This document shows positions 1-8,752 of a stretch of 64,000 bases of DNA, piece by piece. Source of the stretch: Arthrobacter sp. B2a2-09 (GTDB lineage Bacteria; Actinomycetota; Actinomycetes; Actinomycetales; Micrococcaceae); the NCBI RefSeq assembly GCF_027587375.1, contig NZ_JAMXIC010000015.1:59197-123196 (forward strand), read 5' to 3'. The translations under genes were made by a program, and so were the position numbers. Every line of letters starts with the position of its first letter. The first letter of the stretch is position 1. Below the pieces are notes generated by a model. It saw only the letters and a program-made list of their open reading frames with translations, searched no databases and was not told the DNA's origin.

Positions 1-56
1 CGTCGCCGTTCCGCTCGGCACGGCACGGAGACGCTGCCCAGGGCAGCCTTCAATAG

Positions 57-83
57 GGGCTGCGGCTCCGCGGCCCGCAGCCC
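57..83 (-). terminator. Hairpin downstream of the ribbon-helix-helix gene
   Basis: Arms at 57-65 and 75-83 (GGGCTGCGG type) pair over nine bases with a nine-base loop. The hairpin starts nine bases past the stop of the minus-strand gene ending at 92, so it could end that transcript. There is no T-run after it, so an intrinsic terminator is only likely, not certain. Confidence 0.45.
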
Positions 84-91
84 GGCGCACG

Positions 92-391
92 TTATAGCGC
101 GGTGTGCTTCCCGAACGGATGGTGGCCCGTGGCCGGCTGTCCATGGCTGCCCAGCCACTCGGACAGGGCCTCGCGCAATATCTCGCTGGCCGTGAGGCTG
201 AGCGTTTGTGAAGCCGACTCCAGGGCACGGTCCAGTTCATCAGGGATCTGGAAATCCAGGGGCGAGGGACGGCTGTCTTCCTGCAGCTCGGAAGGCACGC
301 CATCGCCGCGCAACAGCTTGCCGACGGCTGGCTTCATGTCGTTTTCCGTCCACGCCGAAAGGCGCTCGAAATGGCTCACGTCTCGTGTCAT
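92..391 (-). CDS. Ribbon-helix-helix (CopG/Arc-like) small protein
   Basis: This 99-residue protein is probably a DNA-binding regulator of the ribbon-helix-helix class. After a charged N-terminal half, residues about 45-85 contain a short strand (LDFQIPDELDRAL) followed by two helices (ASQTLSLTASEILREALSEWL), the usual RHH layout. I start it at the ATG at 391 because a GGGAGGG Shine-Dalgarno lies six bases before it; an in-frame ATG further upstream lacks one. Such proteins are often antitoxins or autorepressors, but no toxin gene is adjacent. A perfect 12-base palindrome lies 58 bases upstream and is a candidate autoregulatory site. Family assignment is by pattern only. Confidence 0.6.
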   Translation of the reverse strand: MTRDVSHFERLSAWTENDMKPAVGKLLRGDGVPSELQEDSRPSPLDFQIPDELDRALESASQTLSLTASEILREALSEWLGSHGQPATGHHPFGKHTAL

Positions 392-448
392 GTTTTTCCC
401 TCCCATCAATCAAGCATCCTCCGTTGTCGCGTTGCCGTCACCCTCTAC

Positions 449-460
449 GAGTAATTACTC
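449..460. promoter_or_regulatory. Perfect 12-base palindrome GAGTAATTACTC
   Basis: This AT-rich perfect palindrome lies in the 112-base gap between the SnoaL-like gene (ends at 504) and the ribbon-helix-helix gene (starts at 391). Its position is suitable for an operator of the downstream regulator. Binding is inferred, not shown. Confidence 0.4.
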
Positions 461-503
461 TCTAACCATCGCGAATTGCGTCGAGCGGGGAGAGCCGACG
501 GGG

Positions 504-998
504 TCAAGTTCCGCTGCGGCGGCCTGCCAGTCGCTGGATCATCGCCACGATTTTCGGCGGACCGGGCTGCTTGACGACGCCAAGCTGGAGCATCGCTGTG
601 AGGTCATCACGAGTGGCCCAATGCTCAGCCAGCTTGCCGTCCTCGATCCTGAACCAGTGCGATTGACGCGCGGACATGCGTTTTCCGGTGGCAGGACCCC
701 GTCCGCTAAGGCGCCCGAGGTTGGTGCCTTCCGATAAAACGCGGACGGCTACCGTATCGCCGTCGGCGGCAATCGCCTCGATCGTCATGGTGATGTCGGG
801 AAACTGGGCAAGCAGCCACTGCACGGTTTCGCGCATCGCTTGGGGTCCGACGACGGCCCCTGGCTCGGTAGTCCCGAAAGGAGCCTGGGCGTGTTCCACG
901 TATGAATCGGCCATGATTTGCTCACAAACGTCCAGTCGCCTCTGGTTCCAGATTTCCTGGAAGTGGCGCCGCACCAGTTCCTTGTTGGCTTCACTCAT
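504..998 (-). CDS. SnoaL-like ester cyclase / NTF2-fold protein
   Basis: The 164-residue product matches the SnoaL-like polyketide cyclase family in length and pattern: an N-terminal helix (NKELVRRHFQEIWNQRR), then a tyrosine-valine-glutamate segment, GP.A....V..L...FPD, and a C-terminal strand HWFRIEDGKLAEHWATRDD. Members form a cone-shaped alpha+beta barrel and act as cyclases, isomerases or are of unknown function. The start at 998 follows an AGGAGG Shine-Dalgarno, which argues against longer in-frame starts. Nothing nearby suggests polyketide synthesis, so the substrate is unknown. Confidence 0.75.
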   Translation of the reverse strand: MSEANKELVRRHFQEIWNQRRLDVCEQIMADSYVEHAQAPFGTTEPGAVVGPQAMRETVQWLLAQFPDITMTIEAIAADGDTVAVRVLSEGTNLGRLSGRGPATGKRMSARQSHWFRIEDGKLAEHWATRDDLTAMLQLGVVKQPGPPKIVAMIQRLAGRRSGT

Positions 999-1205
999 GG
1001 CAAGGCCTCCTCTGGCCCGGTAGTCCCCGTGGAGGTCGACCGGGCCCGTTCGGAGACCCAGGAGTCGCGGAACGGACCCGGCGCTCACACTTAAGGGTGA
1101 GACCGCGACGGACATCGATCAGCGCAGGGCTGGTGCCGTCAGAGTGATCTTAGGGCTTGGGCCGATTCCGGTCTAGGGAATCGAAGGACCGGGGTTGTAA
1201 AAAGT

Positions 1206-1874
1206 TCATCGGCGCAAGAGGTAGTCGGCAACTCCAGCCGGATTCGACAGCCCAATGAGATGCCCACCGGGCAGGACATCCGGCTCAAGTCCGAGGCGAT
1301 CCCGTGCGACCCTGCGCTGGAACTCGAGCGGGAAGAACCGGTCCCCCTCACCGCTGAGTACTCTGACGGGCACGGCCGGCCACTCCACGAATTCGCAGCT
1401 CGACGCGAAGACTGCATTTGCTTCGGGCCGCTGGTACGGTTCCCCCTCGGCCGCAAGCTCTGGTGGAACGTCATGCAGGAAGTACTCGTTCACATCGAAC
1501 TCTGCGCTGTAACCACCGGCCGCGGCAGCATGCTTGCGCGCGCCCTCCCAGCCTGTGTTATCCCACCACGCACCGGGGGTCTCACCTGGGTTGGGAATCA
1601 TCGCGTTGACGAAGACGATCTCTGCGACGCCGGTCCGGGCGCCCGCCATGGGCGCCGTGAAACCGCCAAGCGATTGCGCAACCAGCACGACGTCGTTCCG
1701 TCCACTGATTGCCGCCTCAACCAAGCGCGCGTACTCGGGCAGGCCAGCATTTTCGTCGTCGCCGGGCAGCTCGACGGCAACGGCATCGTGGCCTGCCTCC
1801 TGCAAGTGGCGGACGACGCGGCTCCAATACCAGGCTGAGCCGCCCGCCCCTGGCACTAGCACAAACGAAGTCAT
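1206..1874 (-). CDS. Alpha/beta hydrolase
   Basis: A 222-residue alpha/beta-hydrolase of the small esterase / salicylate-binding-protein-like type. The N-terminus has the strand and oxyanion-loop pattern FVLVPGAGGSAWYW. The nucleophile elbow is AQSLGG, an alanine variant of GxSxG, near residue 68. PVRVLSGEGDRFFP supplies the acid region and GGHLIGLSNP the catalytic histidine near the C-terminus. I prefer the ATG at 1874 because GGGAGAG lies nine bases before it, rather than the GTG two codons upstream. Transcription is separate from its neighbours. The substrate cannot be told from sequence. Confidence 0.8.
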   Translation of the reverse strand: MTSFVLVPGAGGSAWYWSRVVRHLQEAGHDAVAVELPGDDENAGLPEYARLVEAAISGRNDVVLVAQSLGGFTAPMAGARTGVAEIVFVNAMIPNPGETPGAWWDNTGWEGARKHAAAAGGYSAEFDVNEYFLHDVPPELAAEGEPYQRPEANAVFASSCEFVEWPAVPVRVLSGEGDRFFPLEFQRRVARDRLGLEPDVLPGGHLIGLSNPAGVADYLLRR

Positions 1875-2007
1875 GCCCACATTCTCTCCCGGATCGCTGC
1901 GCCTGCAAGGGACCCGCTGCAGATGCTTTGGCCCGGTCTTTCCCTGCTGAAGGCCTGGTGGGAGGATGCCTATAGGTGCGGCCAGCTACGAGAAGGGCGG
2001 AAGCGAC

Positions 2008-3513
2008 ATGTCGACCCAGGAATCCGTGGAAACAGAACGCAAGTACGACGCTGACTTGGAAACGCCCCTTCCGGCGTTCGAGGACATCACCGGCGTCGAG
2101 CAGGTCGCTGACCCTGCAGATCATCAACTTGAGGCCGTCTACTTCGACACGGAAGGCCTGATCCTTGCCAAGCACCGCATCACCTTGCGGCGCCGCACCG
2201 GCGGCACCGATTCAGGTTGGCATCTGAAACTGCCGGCAGACCGGGACACCCGGGTGGAGATCCAGGCGCCGCTGGGGCAGCCCGAGATCGTTCCTGAGGA
2301 GCTAGCGGAGAGGCTTCTGGTGTTCACCCGCGGCGAAGAGCTCAGGCCCGTGGCCCGGATCCATACCCGCCGCACTTTGCATCGCCTGCACGGAAGCGAA
2401 GACGTCACTCTAGCCGATTTCGTGGATGACCACGTGACGGCCGAGACCTTGCACCCAACGCAATTGGAGAGGCGATGGCGGGAATGGGAAATCGAACTGG
2501 TCCACGGCGATGAAGCCCTGTTTGAGAGTGCGGAGCGCGTCTTGTCAGGGGCCGGCGCAACCCCTTCGGAGCATGCTTCCAAGCTGGCCCGCGCGTTCGG
2601 AACAGCCTGGCCAGCCGCCGTGCCCGCACCGCCAAAAGCCCGTCCGAAGGGTTCTGCGGGAGACGCGGTAGTTGCCTACATAGCCGCACAGATCGCTGAA
2701 ATCACCGCACTGGACTCCGGGGTCCGGCAAGGCGCCGACGACGCCGTTCACCGCATGCGCTCGGCCACCCGCAGGCTCCGCTCGACTTTGTCCGCTTACG
2801 GCCAGCTCTTCGACGCCGACGCCGGGGATCAGCTCAAGGCCGAACTGAAATGGCTGACCAAGGTCCTGGGCAAGGCCCGGGATGCCGAGGTGCTGCGCGA
2901 CCGGATCGGGGAGCTGCTGAACGAGCAACCCGACGGCTTGGTGCCCGCTCCAGCTGCCACCAAGATCAATGACGAACTCGAGGCCGCCTTCAACTCCGGG
3001 TATCGAGAGATGCTCCGCTCCTTGGGAACGAAACGATATTTCCGGCTCCTGGACGCGCTTGAGGAATTCCGCGACAAGCCTCCCGCAAGGCCTAGTGCAG
3101 GGAAGAAGGCCCGTCCCGCCACGGCCAAGCTGGCCGACAAAGTGATCAAGCGGTTGCGTCGGTCCCAGAAGGCGGCGGCCCAGCAAACCGGCGTCGAAAG
3201 CGACACGGCATTGCACCAGGTCCGCAAAGACGCCAAACGGCTGCGCCATGCAGCCGAAGCGCTGCAGGACGTTCACGGGAAGGCCGCTGTGCGGTTGGCC
3301 CGTGACGCCCGTGAGCTCCAGAAAATCCTAGGAGAGCACCAGGACAGCGTTGTAAGCCGCTCGGTGCTGCTCCGCATCGCAAACGATACCGGCGGATCGG
3401 TGGAGGACAACTCGCCTTATGGCCCCCTGCTCGCTGCCGAAGAGCAGCGAGCCGCGGATTCCAAGGCCCGCTATGAAAAGGTCGCCAAGAAGAAGCGCTT
3501 GAATCCCCTGTGA
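2008..3513 (+). CDS. CYTH and CHAD domain protein
   Basis: A 501-residue fusion of two polyphosphate-related domains. The CYTH domain (about residues 1-200) opens with the ExExK signature ETERK and contains the alternating charged strands (ITLRRRTGGTDSGWHLKLP, LERRWREWEIEL) that form its tunnel and bind triphosphate and metal. The CHAD domain (about 225-500) has the repeated basic histidine motifs VHRMRSATRRLR and LHQVRKDAKRLRHAAEAL. Related CYTH-CHAD proteins associate with polyphosphate, and some CYTH domains are triphosphatases. The start at 2008 follows a purine-rich stretch; a longer in-frame start at 1966 is less likely. It converges with the DUF4193 gene. Confidence 0.9.
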   Translation: MSTQESVETERKYDADLETPLPAFEDITGVEQVADPADHQLEAVYFDTEGLILAKHRITLRRRTGGTDSGWHLKLPADRDTRVEIQAPLGQPEIVPEELAERLLVFTRGEELRPVARIHTRRTLHRLHGSEDVTLADFVDDHVTAETLHPTQLERRWREWEIELVHGDEALFESAERVLSGAGATPSEHASKLARAFGTAWPAAVPAPPKARPKGSAGDAVVAYIAAQIAEITALDSGVRQGADDAVHRMRSATRRLRSTLSAYGQLFDADAGDQLKAELKWLTKVLGKARDAEVLRDRIGELLNEQPDGLVPAPAATKINDELEAAFNSGYREMLRSLGTKRYFRLLDALEEFRDKPPARPSAGKKARPATAKLADKVIKRLRRSQKAAAQQTGVESDTALHQVRKDAKRLRHAAEALQDVHGKAAVRLARDARELQKILGEHQDSVVSRSVLLRIANDTGGSVEDNSPYGPLLAAEEQRAADSKARYEKVAKKKRLNPL

Positions 3514-3537
3514 GGGACGAGGTTGCGCCTCAGCGGC

Positions 3538-3840
3538 TCAGCCTTCGCACTCTACGCAGTAGGCGTGGCCGTTCTTTTCACGGGCAATCTGGGAGCGGTG
3601 ACGGACGAGGAAACACGAGTAGCACGTGAACTCATCTTCCTTCTGGGGAACGACCGCAATGACCAGTTCCTCGGCGACGAATTCGCCGCCTGGTACCTCG
3701 TTGCCTTCAAAAGCATCGGCTTCGTCCAGCTCCCGGACAACGCTGCGCGCGTCCGGAGCATTGGCAGACTGCAGGGCCTGAAGTGACGTGCTTTGGGATT
3801 CCGCGACGTCGGAGCGGAGTTCGTCGTAATCGGTTGCCAC
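3538..3840 (-). CDS. DUF4193 family protein
   Basis: A 100-residue actinobacterial protein of the DUF4193 family, recognisable by its MATDYDELR start, acidic middle (about residues 35-65) and C-terminal cysteine pairs CYSCFLVRHRSQ and YCVEC, which look like a small zinc ribbon. The start codon is GTG at 3840. The family is widely conserved in actinobacteria but has no established function; the paired CxxC motifs suggest metal binding. It is preceded by an AT-rich stretch (3841-3925) that probably holds its promoter. Confidence 0.85.
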   Translation of the reverse strand: MATDYDELRSDVAESQSTSLQALQSANAPDARSVVRELDEADAFEGNEVPGGEFVAEELVIAVVPQKEDEFTCYSCFLVRHRSQIAREKNGHAYCVECEG

Positions 3841-3925
3841 CTGGGGTTATCTCTTCTCTTGTATATTTGCTGGCGAATGTGCAACATACACCATGCGGCT
3901 GCTATTCCCCACAATGTGGCAAAAA

Positions 3926-4672
3926 TCAGCGCCTGTGCGTCATTGCCTCCGCGGTGCGCATTGCCCTGACCATCCGCTCCACTGTGGCCGGATGCGTCAC
4001 CGAGCGTATCCCATCCCCGCCGCCCGGCCCGGACGGAGCGGAATCGACCGTGAGCTTACGGCCCGACAAGTGTATTGCACGGATTCCCGTGGCCAAAAGC
4101 CCGGGTACGGCCTCCTCAGTGACGCCGCCGCCGGCCATGACGGAAACTTCGGCGGGGAGGGCCGCAACCATGCGCTTGAGCATGTCGATTCCGTCGCCCG
4201 CGGCCCGGGCCGCCCCCGAGGTGAGAATGCGCTGCGCACCCAGCCTGGCGGCGTCGTCCACTGCTTGAAGCGGATCCCGGGCCGCATCCACCGCGCGGTG
4301 GAACGTGACGAAAGTCCCTCCCGCCGCATCGATCAGCGCCTCGGCGCCGGCGGCGTCGACATCGCCTGAAGCGGTCAGCAGCCCGACGACAACCCCGTCG
4401 GCGCCGGCAGCAAGCAGATGCCGGATATCTCGCTGCATGACGTCAATCTCACACTGTGAATAGACAAAGCCGCCCGGCCGCGGGCGGATGAGCACGTGGA
4501 CGAAATCCTGGCGACCGGCGTCGCGCGCGAGCTCCGCCGCTGCCTCAACGAGGCCGGCGCTCGGGGTGAGGCCGCCGGTCTCAAGCGCTGAACAGAGCTC
4601 GACGCGGTCCGCACCGGCGTCGATGGCACAGCGAACCCCGTCCAGGTCCTGGACGCATATTTCAATCTTCAT
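3926..4672 (-). CDS. cutC: CutC family TIM-barrel protein
   Basis: A 248-residue CutC homologue with the full family pattern: MKIEICVQDLDGV at the start, GADRVELCSALETGGLTPS, VLIRPRPGGFVYS, the FHRAVDAARDP segment, ILTSGAA and VMAGGGV. CutC was named for copper homeostasis in E. coli, but a direct copper role is weakly supported in bacteria and the fold is a TIM barrel with a possible sugar-like ligand site. Here it is the last gene of a sugar-import operon, 27 bases after the ROK repressor gene, which favours a role in carbohydrate metabolism. That role is inference; the family call is firm. Confidence 0.9.
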   Translation of the reverse strand: MKIEICVQDLDGVRCAIDAGADRVELCSALETGGLTPSAGLVEAAAELARDAGRQDFVHVLIRPRPGGFVYSQCEIDVMQRDIRHLLAAGADGVVVGLLTASGDVDAAGAEALIDAAGGTFVTFHRAVDAARDPLQAVDDAARLGAQRILTSGAARAAGDGIDMLKRMVAALPAEVSVMAGGGVTEEAVPGLLATGIRAIHLSGRKLTVDSAPSGPGGGDGIRSVTHPATVERMVRAMRTAEAMTHRR

Positions 4673-4699
4673 GGTTCCCCCGTTGGATGGGCCGAATGT

Positions 4700-5899
4700 T
4701 CACGACGCAAGCACCGTGCGCAGGCATAGCTGCCCGGCGCCGAGAAGGCCGGCCTGCGAACCGGCGAGCGACGCTTCGATGACGATGTTCTTGGTGGCGA
4801 GCGGATGGCAGCTTTCGTAAAGCTGCGAGCGCACGGCGGCAACATAGGGCTCCAATTGCGAAAGTCCGCCGCCCAGCACCACCACATCCGGGTTCACGAA
4901 ATTAACCACAATGCTGAGGGTCTGCCCCAGAATCCGGCCGGCGGTACGGACTCGCGTTGTGGTGTGCGGGTCGCCGTTGTTGACCTGCAGGACGACGTCG
5001 TTGACGTCCGCTGCATCGATCCCGACGGCGGCCAGGTCGCGGATGATGGCGGACCCGCTGGCGACCGTCTCCAGGCAGCCGCGGTTGCCGCAGGAGCATG
5101 GAGCATCGCCCGCGGCCGGGATCTGCACGTGGGCGATATCTCCGGCGGCACCGGTGGCGCCGCGGTAGGCCTGTCCGTCAATGATGAGCCCGCAGCCGAT
5201 CGCGGCCCCTGCTTTGAGGAACAGCGTGTTCTGCCGGACCTTGGAATCGGGTGATTCCCGCTGGCGCAGCGTGTGCTCGCCCAAAGCCATCATGTTGGCG
5301 TCGTTGTCCACAACCGCCAAAGTCCCGAATTCCTCGGCAAGCCAGTTCCGGACCTTGAATTCGTGCCAGCCGCGCATTCTGGACGGCGAGTCGAGCGCGC
5401 CCTGGGCAAAGTTGACCGGTCCGGGCAAGGACATCCCTACGCCGCGCAGCGGAGGATCGACGGCCGGATCGGTCAGGGCACGCATCATGGCGGCGGCCTG
5501 GGGCAGAACCACTCCGGGGCCGTCGTTGATGTCGATGGCCCTGATTTCGGAGGCAAGCAGATTGCCGGAGAGGTTCAGCCTGCCGACCCACAAATGATGG
5601 GCGCCCAAGTCCGCCGCCAGGATGAAGCCCGCGTCCGGGACCAGTTCCAGGAGCATGGGCCTCCGGCCTCCAGTCGCGGAACCTGAACCGCTTTCGCTGA
5701 TAAGTCCGGCTTCCATCAGCTCGTTCACCTTGATGGTGATGGTGGATGGGGCAAGGTTCAGGGTGCGCGCGAGGTCGGCGCGCGACCTCGCCCTGCCACT
5801 GGCGATCATGGACAGGATGCTGGAGGAGTATTCGGTCAGCGCGATGTCCCGGGGACCGGTTCTTTTCACGGTCTTGGCGTAGGAAGGCTTGTAACCCAA
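4700..5899 (-). CDS. ROK family transcriptional repressor
   Basis: This 399-residue protein joins an N-terminal winged helix (about residues 20-85, with RSRADLARTLNLAPSTITIKVNELMEAGLI as its helix-turn-helix) to a ROK sugar-kinase-like domain. The kinase part keeps the zinc motif CSCGNRGCLETVASGSAI and a DNDANMMALGEH segment, but the usual GEIGH is GDIAH, as in regulators that sense rather than phosphorylate sugar. The start is TTG, seven bases after a GGAGAG and two bases beyond the stop of the kinase gene, so translation is coupled. It probably controls its own operon, and an inverted repeat at 10134-10159 is its candidate operator. Confidence 0.88.
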   Translation of the reverse strand: MGYKPSYAKTVKRTGPRDIALTEYSSSILSMIASGRARSRADLARTLNLAPSTITIKVNELMEAGLISESGSGSATGGRRPMLLELVPDAGFILAADLGAHHLWVGRLNLSGNLLASEIRAIDINDGPGVVLPQAAAMMRALTDPAVDPPLRGVGMSLPGPVNFAQGALDSPSRMRGWHEFKVRNWLAEEFGTLAVVDNDANMMALGEHTLRQRESPDSKVRQNTLFLKAGAAIGCGLIIDGQAYRGATGAAGDIAHVQIPAAGDAPCSCGNRGCLETVASGSAIIRDLAAVGIDAADVNDVVLQVNNGDPHTTTRVRTAGRILGQTLSIVVNFVNPDVVVLGGGLSQLEPYVAAVRSQLYESCHPLATKNIVIEASLAGSQAGLLGAGQLCLRTVLAS

Positions 5900-5901
5900 A
5901 G

Positions 5902-6918
5902 TCAGTCTCTCCAGGGGCTCGGTGTCTGCCGCCCGCCATTGGGCCGCTCTTTGCAGAGTAGCTCACGGGCTTGCACGGCGCCGCCGAGAAGCCCTGCCGA
6001 AGAGCCGAACTGCGCAGGCAGGAGCAGGGGCCTGCGGTGGAAACTCAGAATGGACTCCAACCGGGCCGCCACCGGGAGAAGGAGCGCGTCCCCGGCATTG
6101 GACAGGCCACCGCCGAAGATGACGGCTTGCGGTGCCAGAAGTGCGACGCTTTGCGCGATCGCCAGCGCGAGCCCGTCATATGCCCGGTTCAGGACCCCGA
6201 CGGCGGCCTGGTCACCCGCTGCTGCGGCCTCCATCACTTCCTTCGCGCCAACCGCGGGCGCGCCGGACACGGCTGAATAGTTGCGTGCGATGGCGGACGC
6301 CGAGGACACCGTCTGCAGGCATCCTGAAGCGCCGCAGGTACACGGGATGGCCACGGTGCTCGTGAGTGGCTCCATGCGTGCGTGGCCGATTTCTCCGGCG
6401 TACCCGTCGCCGTCGTACACTTCGCCGTCCAGGATGACCGCGCTGGCGATCCCCGTGCCGATGACCATCACCAAGGCGTTCCGCAGCCCCTTCGCGGCCC
6501 CCAGGCGGTGCTCTGCCAAACCGGCCACCTGCACATCGTTGCCGAGCACCACAGGAAGTCCGACGCGCGCTTGCAGAGCCGAGGAGAGCGCGAAGTTGCG
6601 CCAGCCTAGATTCACGGCGGAGACCACGATGCCTTTGCCCGCATCCACTATGCCCGGCGCGTTGACGGCAATTGCCTGCGGCCGTTGTTCGGGGGGCCCA
6701 CCTTGGTAGGTGGCGACGAGGCCGGACAGTTGGTCCAGGAACTCGTCCTGCGAACCAATGGCCGTCGGCGTGGATCCCTGGTGTGCGAAGCGGCCGGCGG
6801 CGTCCACGACACCGTATTTGAGGTCGGTTCCGCCGACGTCGAAAACCATCACGGGAGCGCCCGGGCCCAGAATCAACGACGTCGGAGGGGAACCGGCGGT
6901 TTGTACGCTCAACTGCAT
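5902..6918 (-). CDS. ROK family sugar kinase
   Basis: A 338-residue ROK kinase, likely phosphorylating the imported sugar in the cytoplasm. The phosphate motif is VMVFDVGGTDLKYGVVD near residue 25; the catalytic aspartate lies in VVLGNDVQVAGLAEH; the ROK signature GYAGEIGHARMEP is followed by the zinc-binding CTCGASGCLQTVSS. GGGLSNAGD near the C-terminus contacts adenosine. Unlike its neighbour it has no DNA-binding domain and keeps GEIGH, so it should be active. It begins one base after the stop of the permease gene. The substrate (glucose, a hexosamine or another hexose) cannot be fixed from sequence. Confidence 0.88.
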   Translation of the reverse strand: MQLSVQTAGSPPTSLILGPGAPVMVFDVGGTDLKYGVVDAAGRFAHQGSTPTAIGSQDEFLDQLSGLVATYQGGPPEQRPQAIAVNAPGIVDAGKGIVVSAVNLGWRNFALSSALQARVGLPVVLGNDVQVAGLAEHRLGAAKGLRNALVMVIGTGIASAVILDGEVYDGDGYAGEIGHARMEPLTSTVAIPCTCGASGCLQTVSSASAIARNYSAVSGAPAVGAKEVMEAAAAGDQAAVGVLNRAYDGLALAIAQSVALLAPQAVIFGGGLSNAGDALLLPVAARLESILSFHRRPLLLPAQFGSSAGLLGGAVQARELLCKERPNGGRQTPSPWRD

Positions 6919-6919
6919 G

Positions 6920-7759
6920 TCAGCCTTTCACCGCGCCAGCAACCAGGCCCTGGGCCATCTTCTTCTGCACGATGACGAAGAGGATGATCACGGGTAGCGC
7001 CATGAGGGTGGAACCGGCCATGATCCCACCCCAGTCCGTTGCCTGGTTCTGGCCGCTGAAGCCTTGGATCCACAGCGGGAGGGTCTTGCTGTTATCGCTG
7101 CTCAGCAGTACCAATGCCAAGGTGTATTCGTTCCACGCGGCCAGGAAGGCGAAGATCCCGGAGGCCACGAGTCCGGAGCCCAGGAGCGGAAAGGTCACCC
7201 GGAAGAATGCGCCCATTCGGGAGCAACCGTCGATCATGGCAGACTCTTCGAGCTCCACGGGGACCCCGTCAACGAAGCCCTTGAGCATCCAGATGGTGAA
7301 AGGCACGGATGCCCCGATATACAGCAGGCTCAGGCCGAGCACGGAGTTGAGCAGGTGCCAGCTGTCGATCATTTTGTATTGGGATATGAACATGGCTTCA
7401 GCGGGGATCATCTGGATCACGAGCACCGAGATGATGACGATCTTGCGGCCTTTGAACCGAAAGCGGCTGAGCGCCATGCTCGCGAAGAAGGCGAAAAGCA
7501 GTGCGGCCACCACCACAATCAAGGCCACCCCGAAGCTCATCCGCAGGGCGGACCAGAAGCGGCCGTCGTGGAGTACTGTCTCGTAGTGCGCCCAGGTAAA
7601 GTCGAGCGGCAGGAACGACGGCGTGCGGGACTGCAAGGCATCGTCCGTGACGAGCGAATTGTTGACCAACCAGTAGACCGGGAAAATCCACAGCAGACCG
7701 AAGACCAGGCCGGTGATGTTGGCCGCCGAGCGGCGGACGGGGCTGGGTTTGAGGGCCAT
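6920..7759 (-). CDS. Carbohydrate ABC importer permease, MalG type
   Basis: A 279-residue inner-membrane permease with six predicted membrane segments. The cytoplasmic coupling helix is the EAA loop ELEESAMIDGCSRMGAFFRVTFPLL near residues 180-205, which docks on the ATPase. It is the second permease of the importer and starts directly after the stop of the MalF-type gene. No ATPase gene occurs in this operon, so a shared MsiK-like ATPase is expected. The C-terminus (QGLVAGAVKG) is the usual MalG-family ending. Confidence 0.92.
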   Translation of the reverse strand: MALKPSPVRRSAANITGLVFGLLWIFPVYWLVNNSLVTDDALQSRTPSFLPLDFTWAHYETVLHDGRFWSALRMSFGVALIVVVAALLFAFFASMALSRFRFKGRKIVIISVLVIQMIPAEAMFISQYKMIDSWHLLNSVLGLSLLYIGASVPFTIWMLKGFVDGVPVELEESAMIDGCSRMGAFFRVTFPLLGSGLVASGIFAFLAAWNEYTLALVLLSSDNSKTLPLWIQGFSGQNQATDWGGIMAGSTLMALPVIILFVIVQKKMAQGLVAGAVKG

Positions 7760-8722
7760 TCAGACTTCTCCCTGCTTCAGGAATTGGGTGACATAACGCC
7801 AGGTCAGGAGCAACGTGATCAGCAGCATGATCAGGGCGGTCGCGGAAGCCACACCATAGTCTCCGCCGGACAAGCCCACTTGGTAGACGTAGGTGCCAAG
7901 GACGTTGGTCTGCTCAGTGATACCGCCGTTTTTCTGCAGGATGAAGATCTGCGTAAATACCCGCAGGTCCCAGATGATTTCAAGGATCGTGACCAGCAGG
8001 AGAACCGGGGCGATGGTGGGAACGGTGATTTCGCGGAATTGCTTCCAGCCGTTGGCGCCGTCGAGCGTTGAGGCCTCCAGCATGGACTCATCGATCTGGG
8101 TGACCGATGCGTAGACCATGAAGACCACCAGCGGCACGCTCATCCAGATGACCAGGATGGCCGCCACTGCGAAGAAGGTCAGGGGGTTGGAAAACCAGTT
8201 GTAGCCAGCCATCCCTTGCAATCCGAGTCCGGCCAGTGTCCAGTCGACCACCCCGGACCTGGAATCGAAGATCCACTGGAACACCTGGAGCGAGGACAAC
8301 ACGGGCATTGCCCACGCCAGCAGCATGGCGGCCTGGACGAAAACGGAAACCGGGCGCGAGAGTTTGGTGAGCAGAAGCGCCCCTCCGATCCCGATGGCCA
8401 TGGTCAGTGCGGCACACACAAGGCAGAAGGCAAGGGATCTTCCCAGGGTGAGCCAGAATGCCGAATCGCCGAGCACCCGGGTGAAGTTGTCGAGCCCGGC
8501 GAATTCGGCGGGTTTGCCGAACTGTTGCTCAAGGGAGAAGTGCTGGAACGCCATGGTGATTTGGCGGAGCAGCGGGTAGCCCATGTCCACCAGGAGAATG
8601 AGCACCGCGGGAAGCAGAAGGAGGTACGGCAGGGGGTTGCGCCTGCGTTTCCTGGGGGCCGCTGGTCCAGTCCGGTCAGGCAGGGTCCCTTCCGGCTTCG
8701 CACGCGTACTGGTTACGGTCAT
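7760..8722 (-). CDS. Carbohydrate ABC importer permease, MalF type
   Basis: A 320-residue permease. It has a basic cytoplasmic N-terminus (PRKRRRNPLPYLLLLPAVLILL), six membrane spans and the EAA loop MLEASTLDGANGWKQFREITVPTIAP near residues 215-240. It pairs with the MalG-type gene that follows without a gap. It lies 30 bases after the solute-binding protein gene, in the normal order for family-1 sugar importers. The imported sugar is unknown; the linked ROK kinase shows that it enters unphosphorylated. Confidence 0.92.
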   Translation of the reverse strand: MTVTSTRAKPEGTLPDRTGPAAPRKRRRNPLPYLLLLPAVLILLVDMGYPLLRQITMAFQHFSLEQQFGKPAEFAGLDNFTRVLGDSAFWLTLGRSLAFCLVCAALTMAIGIGGALLLTKLSRPVSVFVQAAMLLAWAMPVLSSLQVFQWIFDSRSGVVDWTLAGLGLQGMAGYNWFSNPLTFFAVAAILVIWMSVPLVVFMVYASVTQIDESMLEASTLDGANGWKQFREITVPTIAPVLLLVTILEIIWDLRVFTQIFILQKNGGITEQTNVLGTYVYQVGLSGGDYGVASATALIMLLITLLLTWRYVTQFLKQGEV

Positions 8723-8752
8723 GGCTTCGGTCCTTTCTGCTTCCCGCCGGGC

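Noticed and set aside
7064..8071. 335-codon plus-strand frame opposite the two permeases of locus 1
   Set aside because: It mirrors the codon structure of the permeases and has no recognisable motif or ribosome site.
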